This document shows, in pieces, positions 1 to 8,074 of a stretch of 64,000 nucleotides of DNA. Below the pieces are notes generated by a model, which saw nothing but the letters and a program-made list of their open reading frames with translations, did not search any database and was not told where the DNA came from. The stretch comes from Streptococcus oralis (lineage in GTDB: Bacteria; Bacillota; Bacilli; Lactobacillales; Streptococcaceae), in assembly GCF_021497945.1 (NCBI RefSeq), contig NZ_CP046524.1:903501-967500 (forward strand), read 5' to 3'. The translations under genes and the position numbers were made by a program. Every line of letters starts with the position of its first letter. The first letter of the stretch is position 1.

Positions 1-33
1 CTAAGGACTGATGTTCTTGGTCCCGTTTTATGC

Positions 34-39
34 TATACT
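34..39 (+). promoter_or_regulatory. Extended -10 promoter of the PspC-domain gene
   Basis: TATACT preceded by TGC forms an extended -10 (TGnTATAAT type). The ATG at 71 follows with a GAGGAAAC ribosome site. No clear -35 is visible 17 bases upstream, which is normal for extended -10 promoters. Confidence 0.5.
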
Positions 40-70
40 ATTTGTAAGAATACCGAAAGAGGAAACAATC

Positions 71-343
71 ATGAATACAAAATTTTATAAAATGAGACGA
101 AATCGTATGGTGTCAGGAGTTTTAGCTGGTCTATCAGACAAGTGGAAACTTGATGTAACCCTAGTACGCTTTCTCTTCGCCATTTTTACTGTGGCAAATT
201 TTGGAATCGGTGTGATTATTTACATCATCCTTGCCTCTATCTTGCCAACTAAGGAAGAAATCGAAGCCGAAATGTACGGAACAGGACCACGCAAGCGTAA
301 AGAAGCCCAAGCCATTGAAGACAATGATGGCTGGTTTTGGTGA
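71..343 (+). CDS. PspC-domain membrane protein
   Basis: A 90-residue protein of the PspC (phage-shock C-like) family, small inner-membrane proteins often tied to envelope stress. An N-terminal basic stretch with a MVSGVLAGLSDK motif (residues about 11-22) is typical of the family. It is followed by one long hydrophobic segment (residues about 33-55) and a charged C-terminal tail. The start at 71 is chosen over an in-frame upstream ATG at 11 because GAGGAAAC lies just before it and the upstream reading overlaps the promoter. A terminator follows at once, so the gene is monocistronic. What the protein senses in streptococci is not evident from sequence. Confidence 0.85.
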   Translation: MNTKFYKMRRNRMVSGVLAGLSDKWKLDVTLVRFLFAIFTVANFGIGVIIYIILASILPTKEEIEAEMYGTGPRKRKEAQAIEDNDGWFW

Positions 344-359
344 TAATAGTAGAAGCATG

Positions 360-388
360 AACTTCGTCCAATAGGACGAAGTTTTTTA
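360..388 (+). terminator. Terminator after the PspC-domain gene
   Basis: A perfect 10-bp stem (AACTTCGTCC / GGACGAAGTT) with an AATA loop is followed by a T run. It separates the PspC gene from the accessory cassette. Confidence 0.85.
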
Positions 389-391
389 AAC

Positions 392-421
392 TTGTCAAAT
401 CAAATCCTGAAATGGTATAAT
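392..421 (+). promoter_or_regulatory. Promoter of the three-gene HNH/AAA cassette
   Basis: TTGTCA at 392-397 and TATAAT at 416-421 are separated by 18 bases. The -10 is extended (TGG before TATAAT). It begins right after the previous terminator, so the cassette carries its own constitutive-looking promoter. Confidence 0.7.
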
Positions 422-455
422 AAATCAGTGAATACGATAATTTAGAGAGATTAAT

Positions 456-2144
456 ATGGCTAACGAGAATAAAACGTTTGAATTACAAAGTTCTGAAATT
501 GACTTTGACTATGAACAGTTACTTGAATTAGAATATTCTTTAGAAAATAACCTTAAGGATGTTGTTGAACACATAGAGCAACTTGATATAGATAGAGAAA
601 AATTACAAAATAATGAATACCTTCAAGAATCTATTGAAAATATAGTTTGGGAACAAGTACAACTTCAACTTGCTGCCCAAATAGGTGAAGAGTTTATTAA
701 AGAGAACAACGGTCAAACTCTAGATTTACGAAAAGATGCACATATACAAACTGCTGAAAATTTTGAAAAAGGAAAATTAGCAACTCATAATAGAGATGTC
801 GATTATCAAGAAAGATACGATACTTGGCAAAATAATTTTGTTAAAGATGACTTAGGAAATATTAAAACACACTCAACTCGTTCAGGAAAAATTGTAAATA
901 CTTTAACCAAAGATGCGAGAAAACCATTTGACGCAGGACGACCAACAGGTTCAAAAGAAAAAGGAACTCAGATGGATCATACAGTTTCTGCAGGAGAGAT
1001 TATACGTGATCCAAAGGCAAATGCTTTTTTGACAAAGGAAGAGCAGATTGCTTTTGCAAATAGTAAAGTTAATCTTAACGAAATTAGGAGTGATATTAAT
1101 CAAGCTAAAGGTGATCAATCAACAACTGAATTATTTGATAATCCAAATTCTAAAGGGCAATATGCTAGAGAAGTCCATAATGTTAGTTCAAAAGAAGAAA
1201 ACCAGATGAGGGAAAAAGACAAAGGGGCACGAGCTGAATACGACCGAGTAAGAGATGAAGCTGAGAAGCGAGCTATAAAATTTGGTAAAAAATCACGACG
1301 TGATGAAGCATTAAAAGTTTCAGGAAAAGCTTTGAAAGCAGCGCTTTTACAGTTACTATCAGAATTTTTGCGAGAGTTAATTTCAAAATTTATCTCTTGG
1401 CTTAAAGATACAGAAAGAAACTTATCAACTTTTATTGAAAAGGTAAAAGAGGCCATCATTTCATTTGTAAACAACTTATCAAATCACTTATTAAACGTTG
1501 GGAAATCAGTGGTTACGATGATAGCTTCTGCGATAGTTGGACCTGTAATTAACACTTTTCTAAAAGCATGGACATTTATACACCAAGGTTGGAAGTCATT
1601 AAAAGAAGCGATTGATTATCTAAACAATCCAGATAACAAAGAAAAAAGTGTTCAGATAATGATGCTAGAAATCGGTAAAATTGTTGTTGCTGGTTTATCG
1701 GCTACTGGGGCAATTGTACTTGGAGAAACATTAGGAGCTTCTCTCACAGCTAGTTTTCCAGTCCTAGCTATTTCAATACCACTTTTGGGAACTATTGGTA
1801 GCTTGATTGGAACTTTTATGGGAGCGACCTTATCTGGAATTATTGGCGCTTTTGTATTAAAAATGATTGATCAGCAAATTGTCAATAAACAGATTACTGA
1901 ATTAAGTTCTAAGAAAATTGATCAAAATAATGAAATGTTAGTAATCAAAGATCAATTACTAGATGTAAAGAGCATAAAGCTTCAAGTAGAAAAAGATTCT
2001 GTTATCAATACTATTAAGGAAAGACATGATCTGGCTGCTTCAATAATGAAAGAAAAGCTATCAGATATTTTTGTAGAATCTACAAGAGACGATAAAAGTG
2101 ACTTTTATGAGATTGATAGTTTATTACAAGAATTATTAGATTAG
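456..2144 (+). CDS. HNH-nuclease-like protein with C-terminal membrane domain
   Basis: I do not recognise this 562-residue protein as a named family. Residues 1-130 are acidic and helical. Residues 172-220 carry an HNH-like pattern: D174-H175, then N206-L-N208, then N215-Q-A-K218, the usual spacing of the DH / N / N..K residues of HNH endonucleases, but without the zinc cysteines. Residues 240-340 are charged and helical. Residues about 345-370, 404-430 and 434-468 are hydrophobic, the last two rich in Gly and Ala like a membrane hairpin or pore. Residues 470-562 are helical. There is no signal peptide. It is first in an operon with a coiled-coil tail-anchored protein and an AAA+ ATPase; base composition is clearly more AT-rich than the neighbouring core genes. 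A membrane-linked nuclease or toxin in a defence or conflict system is a reasonable inference, not a demonstrated function. Confidence 0.75.
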   Translation: MANENKTFELQSSEIDFDYEQLLELEYSLENNLKDVVEHIEQLDIDREKLQNNEYLQESIENIVWEQVQLQLAAQIGEEFIKENNGQTLDLRKDAHIQTAENFEKGKLATHNRDVDYQERYDTWQNNFVKDDLGNIKTHSTRSGKIVNTLTKDARKPFDAGRPTGSKEKGTQMDHTVSAGEIIRDPKANAFLTKEEQIAFANSKVNLNEIRSDINQAKGDQSTTELFDNPNSKGQYAREVHNVSSKEENQMREKDKGARAEYDRVRDEAEKRAIKFGKKSRRDEALKVSGKALKAALLQLLSEFLRELISKFISWLKDTERNLSTFIEKVKEAIISFVNNLSNHLLNVGKSVVTMIASAIVGPVINTFLKAWTFIHQGWKSLKEAIDYLNNPDNKEKSVQIMMLEIGKIVVAGLSATGAIVLGETLGASLTASFPVLAISIPLLGTIGSLIGTFMGATLSGIIGAFVLKMIDQQIVNKQITELSSKKIDQNNEMLVIKDQLLDVKSIKLQVEKDSVINTIKERHDLAASIMKEKLSDIFVESTRDDKSDFYEIDSLLQELLD

Positions 2145-2154
2145 GGAGATAAAT

Positions 2155-2877
2155 ATGGAACAAGAGGTATTTGAGCAAGAACAGGAAAAATTTGAAATAA
2201 ATATTAGCCCATATGACTTCAACGAAGCTAAAGAGCACCTGAAAGAGTTTGCTGAACAGAGTCGAGATGAATTGTATTTTGATACAGTTAAAACTCACGA
2301 TGATTTCTTTGGTTTTGAATTTACTGAGCATACGGTTACTGGTAAAGAGTTTAATACTTTAGTTGAACAAACTCAAAATTACATTTCAAAATTTTACGAA
2401 AAGCAACAAGAAACTATTGATGCGTTTAGTCAAGTGTATAAAGCTTTAGAGGGTCTAGATAAAGGTTATATTCAAGCGATTGTTACTACAGTAGCTGCAA
2501 TTGAACATACCAATAAGAAAATTCAGCAAGAACAAGCTCGTATTGATAAAACAATCGAGAAGCAAGCATCTACACTCCAAGTACTAAAGCAATTTAAAGA
2601 AAAATTCAATGAAAACAATCATAAAGAAACCATTGAGGAACATGAGAATCGACTTTCTAAATTAGACGATAGAATTGTAAGCTTAGAGGATACAGTAAGC
2701 GTGCTTCCTTTGGAGCCTGTCTCGCATACTTCTGAAATTGAAGAACTCAGAAAAGAATTGAAAGAAAGTAAAGAACAAATTAAACTTATTTCTAGTCGAC
2801 TTTTAACTGTTTTTATCATATCAGGAGTATCTATTGGAATGTTAATAATCACTTTAGTGTTTATGTTTTTGAGGTAA
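2155..2877 (+). CDS. Coiled-coil tail-anchored membrane protein of the cassette
   Basis: An unrecognised 240-residue protein, starting 10 bases after the HNH-like gene behind a TAGGGAGAT ribosome site. Residues 1-110 are acidic and mixed. Residues about 110-215 are strongly heptad-like and rich in E, K and Q, predicting a long coiled coil. Residues about 218-238 form one hydrophobic helix ending in a single Arg, so the protein should be anchored by its C-terminus with the coiled coil in the cytoplasm. The AAA+ gene follows after only three bases, implying coupled translation. An adaptor or scaffold linking the ATPase to the membrane is inference from architecture and gene order. Confidence 0.7.
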   Translation: MEQEVFEQEQEKFEINISPYDFNEAKEHLKEFAEQSRDELYFDTVKTHDDFFGFEFTEHTVTGKEFNTLVEQTQNYISKFYEKQQETIDAFSQVYKALEGLDKGYIQAIVTTVAAIEHTNKKIQQEQARIDKTIEKQASTLQVLKQFKEKFNENNHKETIEEHENRLSKLDDRIVSLEDTVSVLPLEPVSHTSEIEELRKELKESKEQIKLISSRLLTVFIISGVSIGMLIITLVFMFLR

Positions 2878-2880
2878 ATT

Positions 2881-4002
2881 ATGACTGTATCTCGTGACAA
2901 GCTAATTGAGAGCGCCAAAAAATTGGATCGACAACTGGGTAATGAGTCGACTTTTCTCACAAAAGTGAATGAGATTATAATTGATCATTCAGACACAAAT
3001 AAAGTAGCAGATTTATATAAATCTATATATTTATTTCAAAAAGAGAATAAAATAAGCAAGATAAGTCAAATTCTAAAAGAATTATCTGATAATTTAGCTT
3101 GTTATTTAGGTTACTCTTATCTTTTTGAAATACTAGGGAAGGAGTTAGGAAAACGTAACAACTCTTCTTTGGATGAATTGATGAAGGAATTAAATCAATT
3201 AGTTGGTTTACAAAAAGTTAAAGAGGAAGTTTCGAGGTTAGTTATATATCAAAAGGTTCAGTCCAAAAGAAAAGAGTCTGGTCTAAAAGTACCAAAGAGA
3301 ACTTTACATATGGCGTTTATGGGGAATCCTGGTACTGGAAAGACGACAGTGGCCAGAATTGTAGGTCGGATGTATTATCAATTAGGCCTTCTTTCAAAGG
3401 GGCATTTTACCGAAGTCTCCAGAACAGATTTAATCGCTGGTTATCAAGGTCAAACTGCTTTAAAAGTAAAAAGTGTCATTGAAAAAGCAAAAGGTGGCGT
3501 TTTATTCATAGATGAAGCTTATAGTATTACAGAAAATGACAATACGGATTCATATGGACGAGAATGTTTAACAGAATTGACAAAGGCTTTAGAGGATTCA
3601 AGAGATGATCTAATTGTTATTGTTGCAGGATATACTGATCCAATGAATCATTTTTTTGAATCGAATCCTGGTCTGAAGTCTCGCTTTAATTATTTTATAA
3701 ATTTTGAAAATTATTCTTCTACAGAATTGTTAGATATTCTTGAAACACTAGCAAGGAAAGACGACTACCAAATAGATGACAAGCTGAAAGGAATATTATT
3801 AAATTATTTTAATGATAAGTTAGAAAGCAATCTTACCAATTTTTCTAACGGTCGTTTTGTTCGAAATCTTTATGAAGATTTAATAATGAATCAAGCAGTT
3901 CGAATTGATCAAAGTGAAAATTTGACTTCAAAAGATTTAACTTTGTTGATAAAAGATGACTTTTCTTTAGAACAAAGCTGTTCTACTTACATAGAAATAT
4001 AA
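2881..4002 (+). CDS. AAA+ ATPase, CbbX/SpoVK/EccA-like
   Basis: A 373-residue protein. Residues 1-95 form a helical N-terminal region of unknown role. Residues about 98-370 form an AAA+ module of the CbxX/CfqX (CbbX, SpoVK, EccA) type. It begins with the family's L-x-x-L-V-G-L-x-x-V-K motif (105-113) and contains Walker A GNPGTGKT (148-155), Walker B VLFIDE (207-212) and a likely arginine finger R268 in the LKSRF motif. These ATPases are known hexameric remodelling enzymes that thread or remodel protein partners. It is the last gene of the cassette, three bases after the coiled-coil gene, and a strong terminator follows. Here it may activate or disassemble the HNH/membrane partner. The family call is firm; the partner is inferred. 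Confidence 0.85.
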   Translation: MTVSRDKLIESAKKLDRQLGNESTFLTKVNEIIIDHSDTNKVADLYKSIYLFQKENKISKISQILKELSDNLACYLGYSYLFEILGKELGKRNNSSLDELMKELNQLVGLQKVKEEVSRLVIYQKVQSKRKESGLKVPKRTLHMAFMGNPGTGKTTVARIVGRMYYQLGLLSKGHFTEVSRTDLIAGYQGQTALKVKSVIEKAKGGVLFIDEAYSITENDNTDSYGRECLTELTKALEDSRDDLIVIVAGYTDPMNHFFESNPGLKSRFNYFINFENYSSTELLDILETLARKDDYQIDDKLKGILLNYFNDKLESNLTNFSNGRFVRNLYEDLIMNQAVRIDQSENLTSKDLTLLIKDDFSLEQSCSTYIEI

Positions 4003-4075
4003 TTAAATGAAAGAATACATTATCAAATCGTAGCTAAATGTTTTATTGGTTGATACATAATCAATACCGAACCTT

Positions 4076-4105
4076 AACCCTTGCATTCGCAAGGGTTTTC
4101 TTCTT
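4076..4105 (+). terminator. Terminator of the HNH/AAA cassette
   Basis: Stem AACCCTTGC / GCAAGGGTT with an ATTC loop and a T-rich tail (TTCTTCTT). It closes the cassette and insulates the transporter operon downstream. Confidence 0.9.
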
Positions 4106-4155
4106 GTATTTCATTTATGGTAAAATAGGTTTAGCGAAATTGCTTGATATTCCTC

Positions 4156-4177
4156 AATCTTACAAAAATGTAAGATT
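4156..4177 (+). promoter_or_regulatory. BceR-type operator upstream of the BceAB-like transporter
   Basis: A perfect inverted repeat: AATCTTACA and TGTAAGATT separated by AAAA. Its core TTACA-N4-TGTAA fits the TnACA-N4-TGTAA consensus I recall for BceR-like response regulators of Lactobacillales. A further half-site-like CTTTTGTAAG follows at about 4185-4194. A weak extended -10 (TGC GATAAA, about 4222-4230) lies roughly 60 bases downstream, a usual distance for activation by this class. No two-component system lies next to it in this window, so the regulator must be encoded elsewhere. Confidence 0.6.
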
Positions 4178-4261
4178 AAAGTCTCTTTTGTAAGGTTAGG
4201 TTATGGCAAGCTGTCTTTTTTTGCGATAAACTAGACTCATAAAGAACAAAGGAGCAAAACC

Positions 4262-4372
4262 ATGAAAAGAATCTTACAAAAGAAAACAAGAAAACCAAGT
4301 CAAAAAGACATCGAGCGTGTTCAACTGGGATGCGCTATGATGCAAGCACAGTTTCAATTGATGGGATATTAA
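4262..4372 (+). CDS. 36-residue basic peptide preceding the ABC transporter
   Basis: A short ORF with a strong AAAGGAG site seven bases upstream. It starts MKRILQKKTRKP and ends QFQLMGY. The N-terminal half is Lys/Arg-rich; the C-terminal half is Gln/Met-rich and helical. It begins just after the promoter and ends 13 bases before the ATP-binding gene, so it should be the first gene of the operon. I believe a similar tiny gene occurs at this place in pneumococci, but I know no function. Its good ribosome site and tight spacing argue that it is translated rather than chance. Confidence 0.6.
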   Translation: MKRILQKKTRKPSQKDIERVQLGCAMMQAQFQLMGY

Positions 4373-4385
4373 GAAGGAGAAGATC

Positions 4386-5144
4386 ATGACACTTTTAGAT
4401 GTAAAACACGTTCAAAAAATCTACAAAACACGTTTCCAAGGCAACCAAGTAGAGGCCCTAAAGGACATTCACTTTACCGTGGAAAAGGGTGACTACGTTG
4501 CCATCATGGGGGAGTCTGGTTCTGGGAAATCAACCCTGCTCAACATCCTAGCTATGCTGGATAAACCAACTCGTGGGCAGGTTTACCTGAATGGAATAGA
4601 CACAGCCACTATTAAAAATTCACAGGCTTCGAGTTTCCGTCGTGAGAAGTTAGGATTTGTCTTTCAAGACTTTAACTTGCTAGATACCTTGTCTGTTAAG
4701 GACAATATCTTGCTTCCGCTAGTGTTATCACGCAAACCCATCACGGAGATGATGAAAAAATTGGTGGTGACAGCTGAAAATTTGGGCATCAACCAATTGC
4801 AAGAGAAGTACCCTTACGAGATCTCTGGTGGTCAAAAACAGCGGGTAGCAGTAGCACGCGCCATCATCACTGAACCTGAAATTCTTCTTGCGGACGAACC
4901 AACAGGAGCCCTTGACTCCAAATCATCAGCAGCTCTTCTAGATGTTTTTGATGAAATCAATGAGCGCGGACAAACCATTCTTATGGTAACTCACTCAACG
5001 GCAGCAGCAAGTAGGGCCAAGCGCGTTCTCTTTATCAAGGACGGCATTCTTTACAATCAAATCTATCGTGGAGACAAGACAGAGCGTCAGATGTTCCAAG
5101 AAATCTCTGATACTTTGACTGTTATGGCAAGCGAGGTGAATTAG
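4386..5144 (+). CDS. BceA-type peptide-resistance ABC transporter ATP-binding protein
   Basis: A 252-residue ABC ATPase of the MacB/LolD/BceA group. Visible motifs are Walker A GESGSGKST (about 39-47), signature SGGQKQR (about 144-150), Walker B ILLADEP and a switch histidine in MVTHS. It pairs with the large FtsX-type permease that starts one base after its stop. Such pairs remove or detoxify bacitracin and other cell-wall-active peptides at the membrane and usually signal to a BceS-like kinase. Ribosome site GAAGGAGA lies before the ATG. The BceR-type operator upstream supports induction by envelope-active peptides. Confidence 0.9.
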   Translation: MTLLDVKHVQKIYKTRFQGNQVEALKDIHFTVEKGDYVAIMGESGSGKSTLLNILAMLDKPTRGQVYLNGIDTATIKNSQASSFRREKLGFVFQDFNLLDTLSVKDNILLPLVLSRKPITEMMKKLVVTAENLGINQLQEKYPYEISGGQKQRVAVARAIITEPEILLADEPTGALDSKSSAALLDVFDEINERGQTILMVTHSTAAASRAKRVLFIKDGILYNQIYRGDKTERQMFQEISDTLTVMASEVN

Positions 5145-5145
5145 T

Positions 5146-7134
5146 ATGTTCCGATTAACCAATAAGTTAGCGGTATCTAACTTGATTAAAAACCGCAAAC
5201 TCTACTATCCCTTTGCCCTTGCCGTTCTCTTAGCAGTGACCATCACCTATCTCTTTTACTCTTTGTCACTTAACCCTAATATTGGCAAGATCCGAGGGGG
5301 AGAAACTATCTCTATGACCCTCGCTCTCGGAATGGTGGTTGTTACCATCGCTTCAGGGATTATTGTACTTTATGCCAATAGTTTTGTCATGAAGAACCGC
5401 TCCAAGGAGCTGGGGGTATATGGTATGCTTGGTCTTGAAAAGCGCCATTTGATCAGTATGGTTTTTAAAGAGCTTCTTATTTTTGGTTCCTTAACCTTAA
5501 CAGCTGGTCTCGGTCTAGGAGCTCTCTTTGATAAGCTAATCTTCGCCCTTCTTCTGAAGCTGATGAAGATGAAAGTGGAGCTCGTTTCGACTTTCCAACC
5601 AATTGTCTTTATCCTAGTTCTAATCGTCTTTGGAGCTATCTTCCTAGGTCTGATTTTTATCAATGCCTTTCGCATCGCACGCATGAATGCCCTTCAGCTC
5701 TCTCGTGAAAAAACCAGTGGTGAGAAAAAAGGACGTTTCTTAGGTCTTCAAACCATCCTCGGTCTAATCAGTATGGGATCTGGCTACTACCTAGCAGTTA
5801 CAGTTGAAAATCCACTTTCTGCTGTTCTGATTTTCTTTGTAGCGGTCTTGCTAGTAATCCTTGGTACCTATCTCTTGTTTAATGCGGGGATTACAGTATT
5901 CCTACAAATCTTGAAGAAAAACAAACGTTACTATTACCAACCCAACAACATGATTTCCGTATCCAATCTCATCTTCCGTATGAAGAAAAATGCGGTTGGT
6001 CTTGCGACGATTGCCATTCTTTCAACCATGGTCTTGGTGACCATGTCTGCTGCAACTAGTATCTTCAAGGCTTCAGAAACCTTCAAGAAATTCATGAATC
6101 CACATGATTTTGGAATTTCAGGGCGAAATGTTGAAAAAGAAGATTTAGATAAACTTTTGAGTCAGTATGCTAGCGATAAGGGATTAACTATCACCAAAAA
6201 AGAAGTCTTTCGTCACAGTAATTTTGGCATCGAGAGTCAAGATGGAACCAAACTCCGTATCTTTAAAAAGGGGAATAACTTTGTCCAACCAAAAACCATT
6301 TTCATGGTCTTTGACCAAAAAGACTATGAAATCATGACTGGTCAAAAACTCTCCCTTTCAGGTAATGAAGTTGGGTTGTTTACCAAGAGTAAAGAACTTC
6401 AAGGGCAGAAAGAACTCACTTTAAATGACCAGACTTACACTGTTAAAGAAGAAATTAAAAATGATTTCGTTCTGGAACATGTGCCAAATCAGTTTAACAT
6501 CCTCACATCTGACTACAATTATCTTGTTGTGCCTAATCTGCAAGCCTTTATTGATCAATATCCAGATTCCTCTCTCTTTGATCAACTTTATGGTGGTATG
6601 AATGTAACAGCTAGTGAGGAAGAACAGCTCAAACTCGCTGACGATTTTTCAAAATTCCTTAATAACTTTAATAGAGAATTAAACAAAGAGGGAAGCTATG
6701 TATACGGAAGCAATCTGGCTGATAGCAGTGCACAAATCAGTGCCCTCTATGGTGGTGTCTTCTTCATCGGTATCTTCCTTTCTATCATCTTTATGGTGGG
6801 AACGGTCCTCGTTATCTACTACAAACAAATCTCTGAGGGTTATGAAGATCGTGAACGCTTCATCATTTTGCAAAAAGTCGGTCTCGATCAAAAGCAAATC
6901 AAGCAAACCATTAATAAACAGGTCCTAACTGTTTTCTTCCTCCCATTGCTCTTTGCTTTCCTACACCTTGCCTTTGCCTATCATATGCTTAGCCTCATTC
7001 TAAAAGTCATTGGGGTACTAGATGCAACCATGATGTTGACTGTCACTCTGTCCATCTGTGCCATCTTCCTCATCGTCTATGTCTTAATCTTTATGATTAC
7101 CTCAAGAAGCTATCGCAAGATTGTGCAAATGTAA
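5146..7134 (+). CDS. BceB-type FtsX-family permease
   Basis: A 662-residue permease with the BceB layout: one N-terminal membrane helix, an FtsX domain of three helices (about 60-190), further helices to about 310, then a large extracellular region (about 315-530), and a C-terminal FtsX domain (about 535-660). The long outer loop is the part that detects peptides or lipid II-peptide complexes in this family. The TAG stop of the ATPase gene and this ATG are separated by one base, and GAGGTGA serves as ribosome site, so the two are translationally coupled. A terminator shared with the convergent VIT gene follows. Substrate range cannot be read from sequence. Confidence 0.9.
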   Translation: MFRLTNKLAVSNLIKNRKLYYPFALAVLLAVTITYLFYSLSLNPNIGKIRGGETISMTLALGMVVVTIASGIIVLYANSFVMKNRSKELGVYGMLGLEKRHLISMVFKELLIFGSLTLTAGLGLGALFDKLIFALLLKLMKMKVELVSTFQPIVFILVLIVFGAIFLGLIFINAFRIARMNALQLSREKTSGEKKGRFLGLQTILGLISMGSGYYLAVTVENPLSAVLIFFVAVLLVILGTYLLFNAGITVFLQILKKNKRYYYQPNNMISVSNLIFRMKKNAVGLATIAILSTMVLVTMSAATSIFKASETFKKFMNPHDFGISGRNVEKEDLDKLLSQYASDKGLTITKKEVFRHSNFGIESQDGTKLRIFKKGNNFVQPKTIFMVFDQKDYEIMTGQKLSLSGNEVGLFTKSKELQGQKELTLNDQTYTVKEEIKNDFVLEHVPNQFNILTSDYNYLVVPNLQAFIDQYPDSSLFDQLYGGMNVTASEEEQLKLADDFSKFLNNFNRELNKEGSYVYGSNLADSSAQISALYGGVFFIGIFLSIIFMVGTVLVIYYKQISEGYEDRERFIILQKVGLDQKQIKQTINKQVLTVFFLPLLFAFLHLAFAYHMLSLILKVIGVLDATMMLTVTLSICAIFLIVYVLIFMITSRSYRKIVQM

Positions 7135-7140
7135 AAAAGA

Positions 7141-7171
7141 TACCTCGATGTTTATCGAGGTATTTCTTTTA
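7141..7171. terminator. Bidirectional terminator between permease and VIT gene
   Basis: Stem TACCTCGA / TCGAGGTA with a six-base loop, then a T-rich tail on the plus strand and A-rich flank on the other side. It lies between convergent genes and may serve both. Confidence 0.85.
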
Positions 7172-7173
7172 TC

Positions 7174-7869
7174 TTAAATGCTGAAGAGTTGTCCAAATAG
7201 GTAAGTCACTCCCATGGTCAGAAGTCCGATACAGAGGTTACGGATCATAGCCGTTTTCGTAGGTGCCTTGCCTAATTTAGCACTGGTATAGCCGGTAATA
7301 AGAAGGGAAAGCGCCACGATAAGAACAGTAGCTGGAATACGAAAGTCACTTGGAAAGACGGTGATCGAAAGCATAGGAGGAAGACTTCCCAGTACAAAGG
7401 CGATAAAGCTAGAAATAGCAGCATGCCAAGGATTGGTAAATTCTTCGTACTCGATACCGTATTTTTCCTCGACAAGGGCTTTGAGTGGATTTTTTAAAAA
7501 GGCCTTGTTAGTCAGGAGTTGGGCGGACGTTTCACACTCACCATTTTGCAGGTAAGCAGCATAGAGGGATTGTTTTGCAGATTCGATGTCCTTATCCAAG
7601 AGCAACTGTTCTCTGGCAACAGCGGCTTCTTCCGTGTCTTTTTGAGTGGATACAGAGACATATTCGCCACCTGCCATAGAAAAAGCACCAGCGAGGATAG
7701 CTGCCAATCCTGATAAAAAGATAATCCAGATATTACTCGTCGCACTAGCAACACCGATAACGACTCCAGCGATGGAAATAATCCCATCATTGGCACCGAG
7801 AACACCTGCACGCAGGATATTGAGTCGTCCTGCAAAGTTTGCATCAATTTCATGTTTTATTTCTGTCAT
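7174..7869 (-). CDS. VIT-family (Ccc1/nodulin-21-like) membrane protein
   Basis: A 231-residue member of the VIT1/CCC1 family, whose studied members carry iron or manganese into vacuoles or across membranes. The motif GRLNILRAGVLGANDG near residues 13-28 and the following ISIAGVVIGVASA are typical. About five hydrophobic helices are visible: two in the first 70 residues and three in the last 90, with a charged metal-binding-like middle region (about 75-140). The start at 7869 is chosen because AGGAG lies six bases upstream; in-frame starts at 7875 or 7917 would overlap or precede that site. The gene is alone, convergent to the transporter and divergent from the HAD gene. The metal is not certain. 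Confidence 0.85.
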   Translation of the reverse strand: MTEIKHEIDANFAGRLNILRAGVLGANDGIISIAGVVIGVASATSNIWIIFLSGLAAILAGAFSMAGGEYVSVSTQKDTEEAAVAREQLLLDKDIESAKQSLYAAYLQNGECETSAQLLTNKAFLKNPLKALVEEKYGIEYEEFTNPWHAAISSFIAFVLGSLPPMLSITVFPSDFRIPATVLIVALSLLITGYTSAKLGKAPTKTAMIRNLCIGLLTMGVTYLFGQLFSI

Positions 7870-8031
7870 AGTCATCTCCTTTCTCTCCATTATAGAGAAA
7901 AGAGTAGGGGAATACAAACTTTTTAAACTATCTGAAAAAAGTTCTACGATTCTAATTTTTAAGCCTTTTGAAGTTTCTCCGAAAAAGTAGTGCTATCCTA
8001 CTGTACTGGACCTTTTTAAACTTATCTATGG

Positions 8032-8037
8032 TATAAT
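8032..8037 (+). promoter_or_regulatory. Extended -10 promoter of the HAD-ftsY operon
   Basis: TATAAT preceded by TGG. It would start transcription about 30 bases before the first HAD gene and probably reads through both HAD genes and ftsY, which overlap or nearly touch. Confidence 0.6.
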
Positions 8038-8074
8038 AGAAGGTAGATTTATCAATTGGAGTATGAAGGATTTT

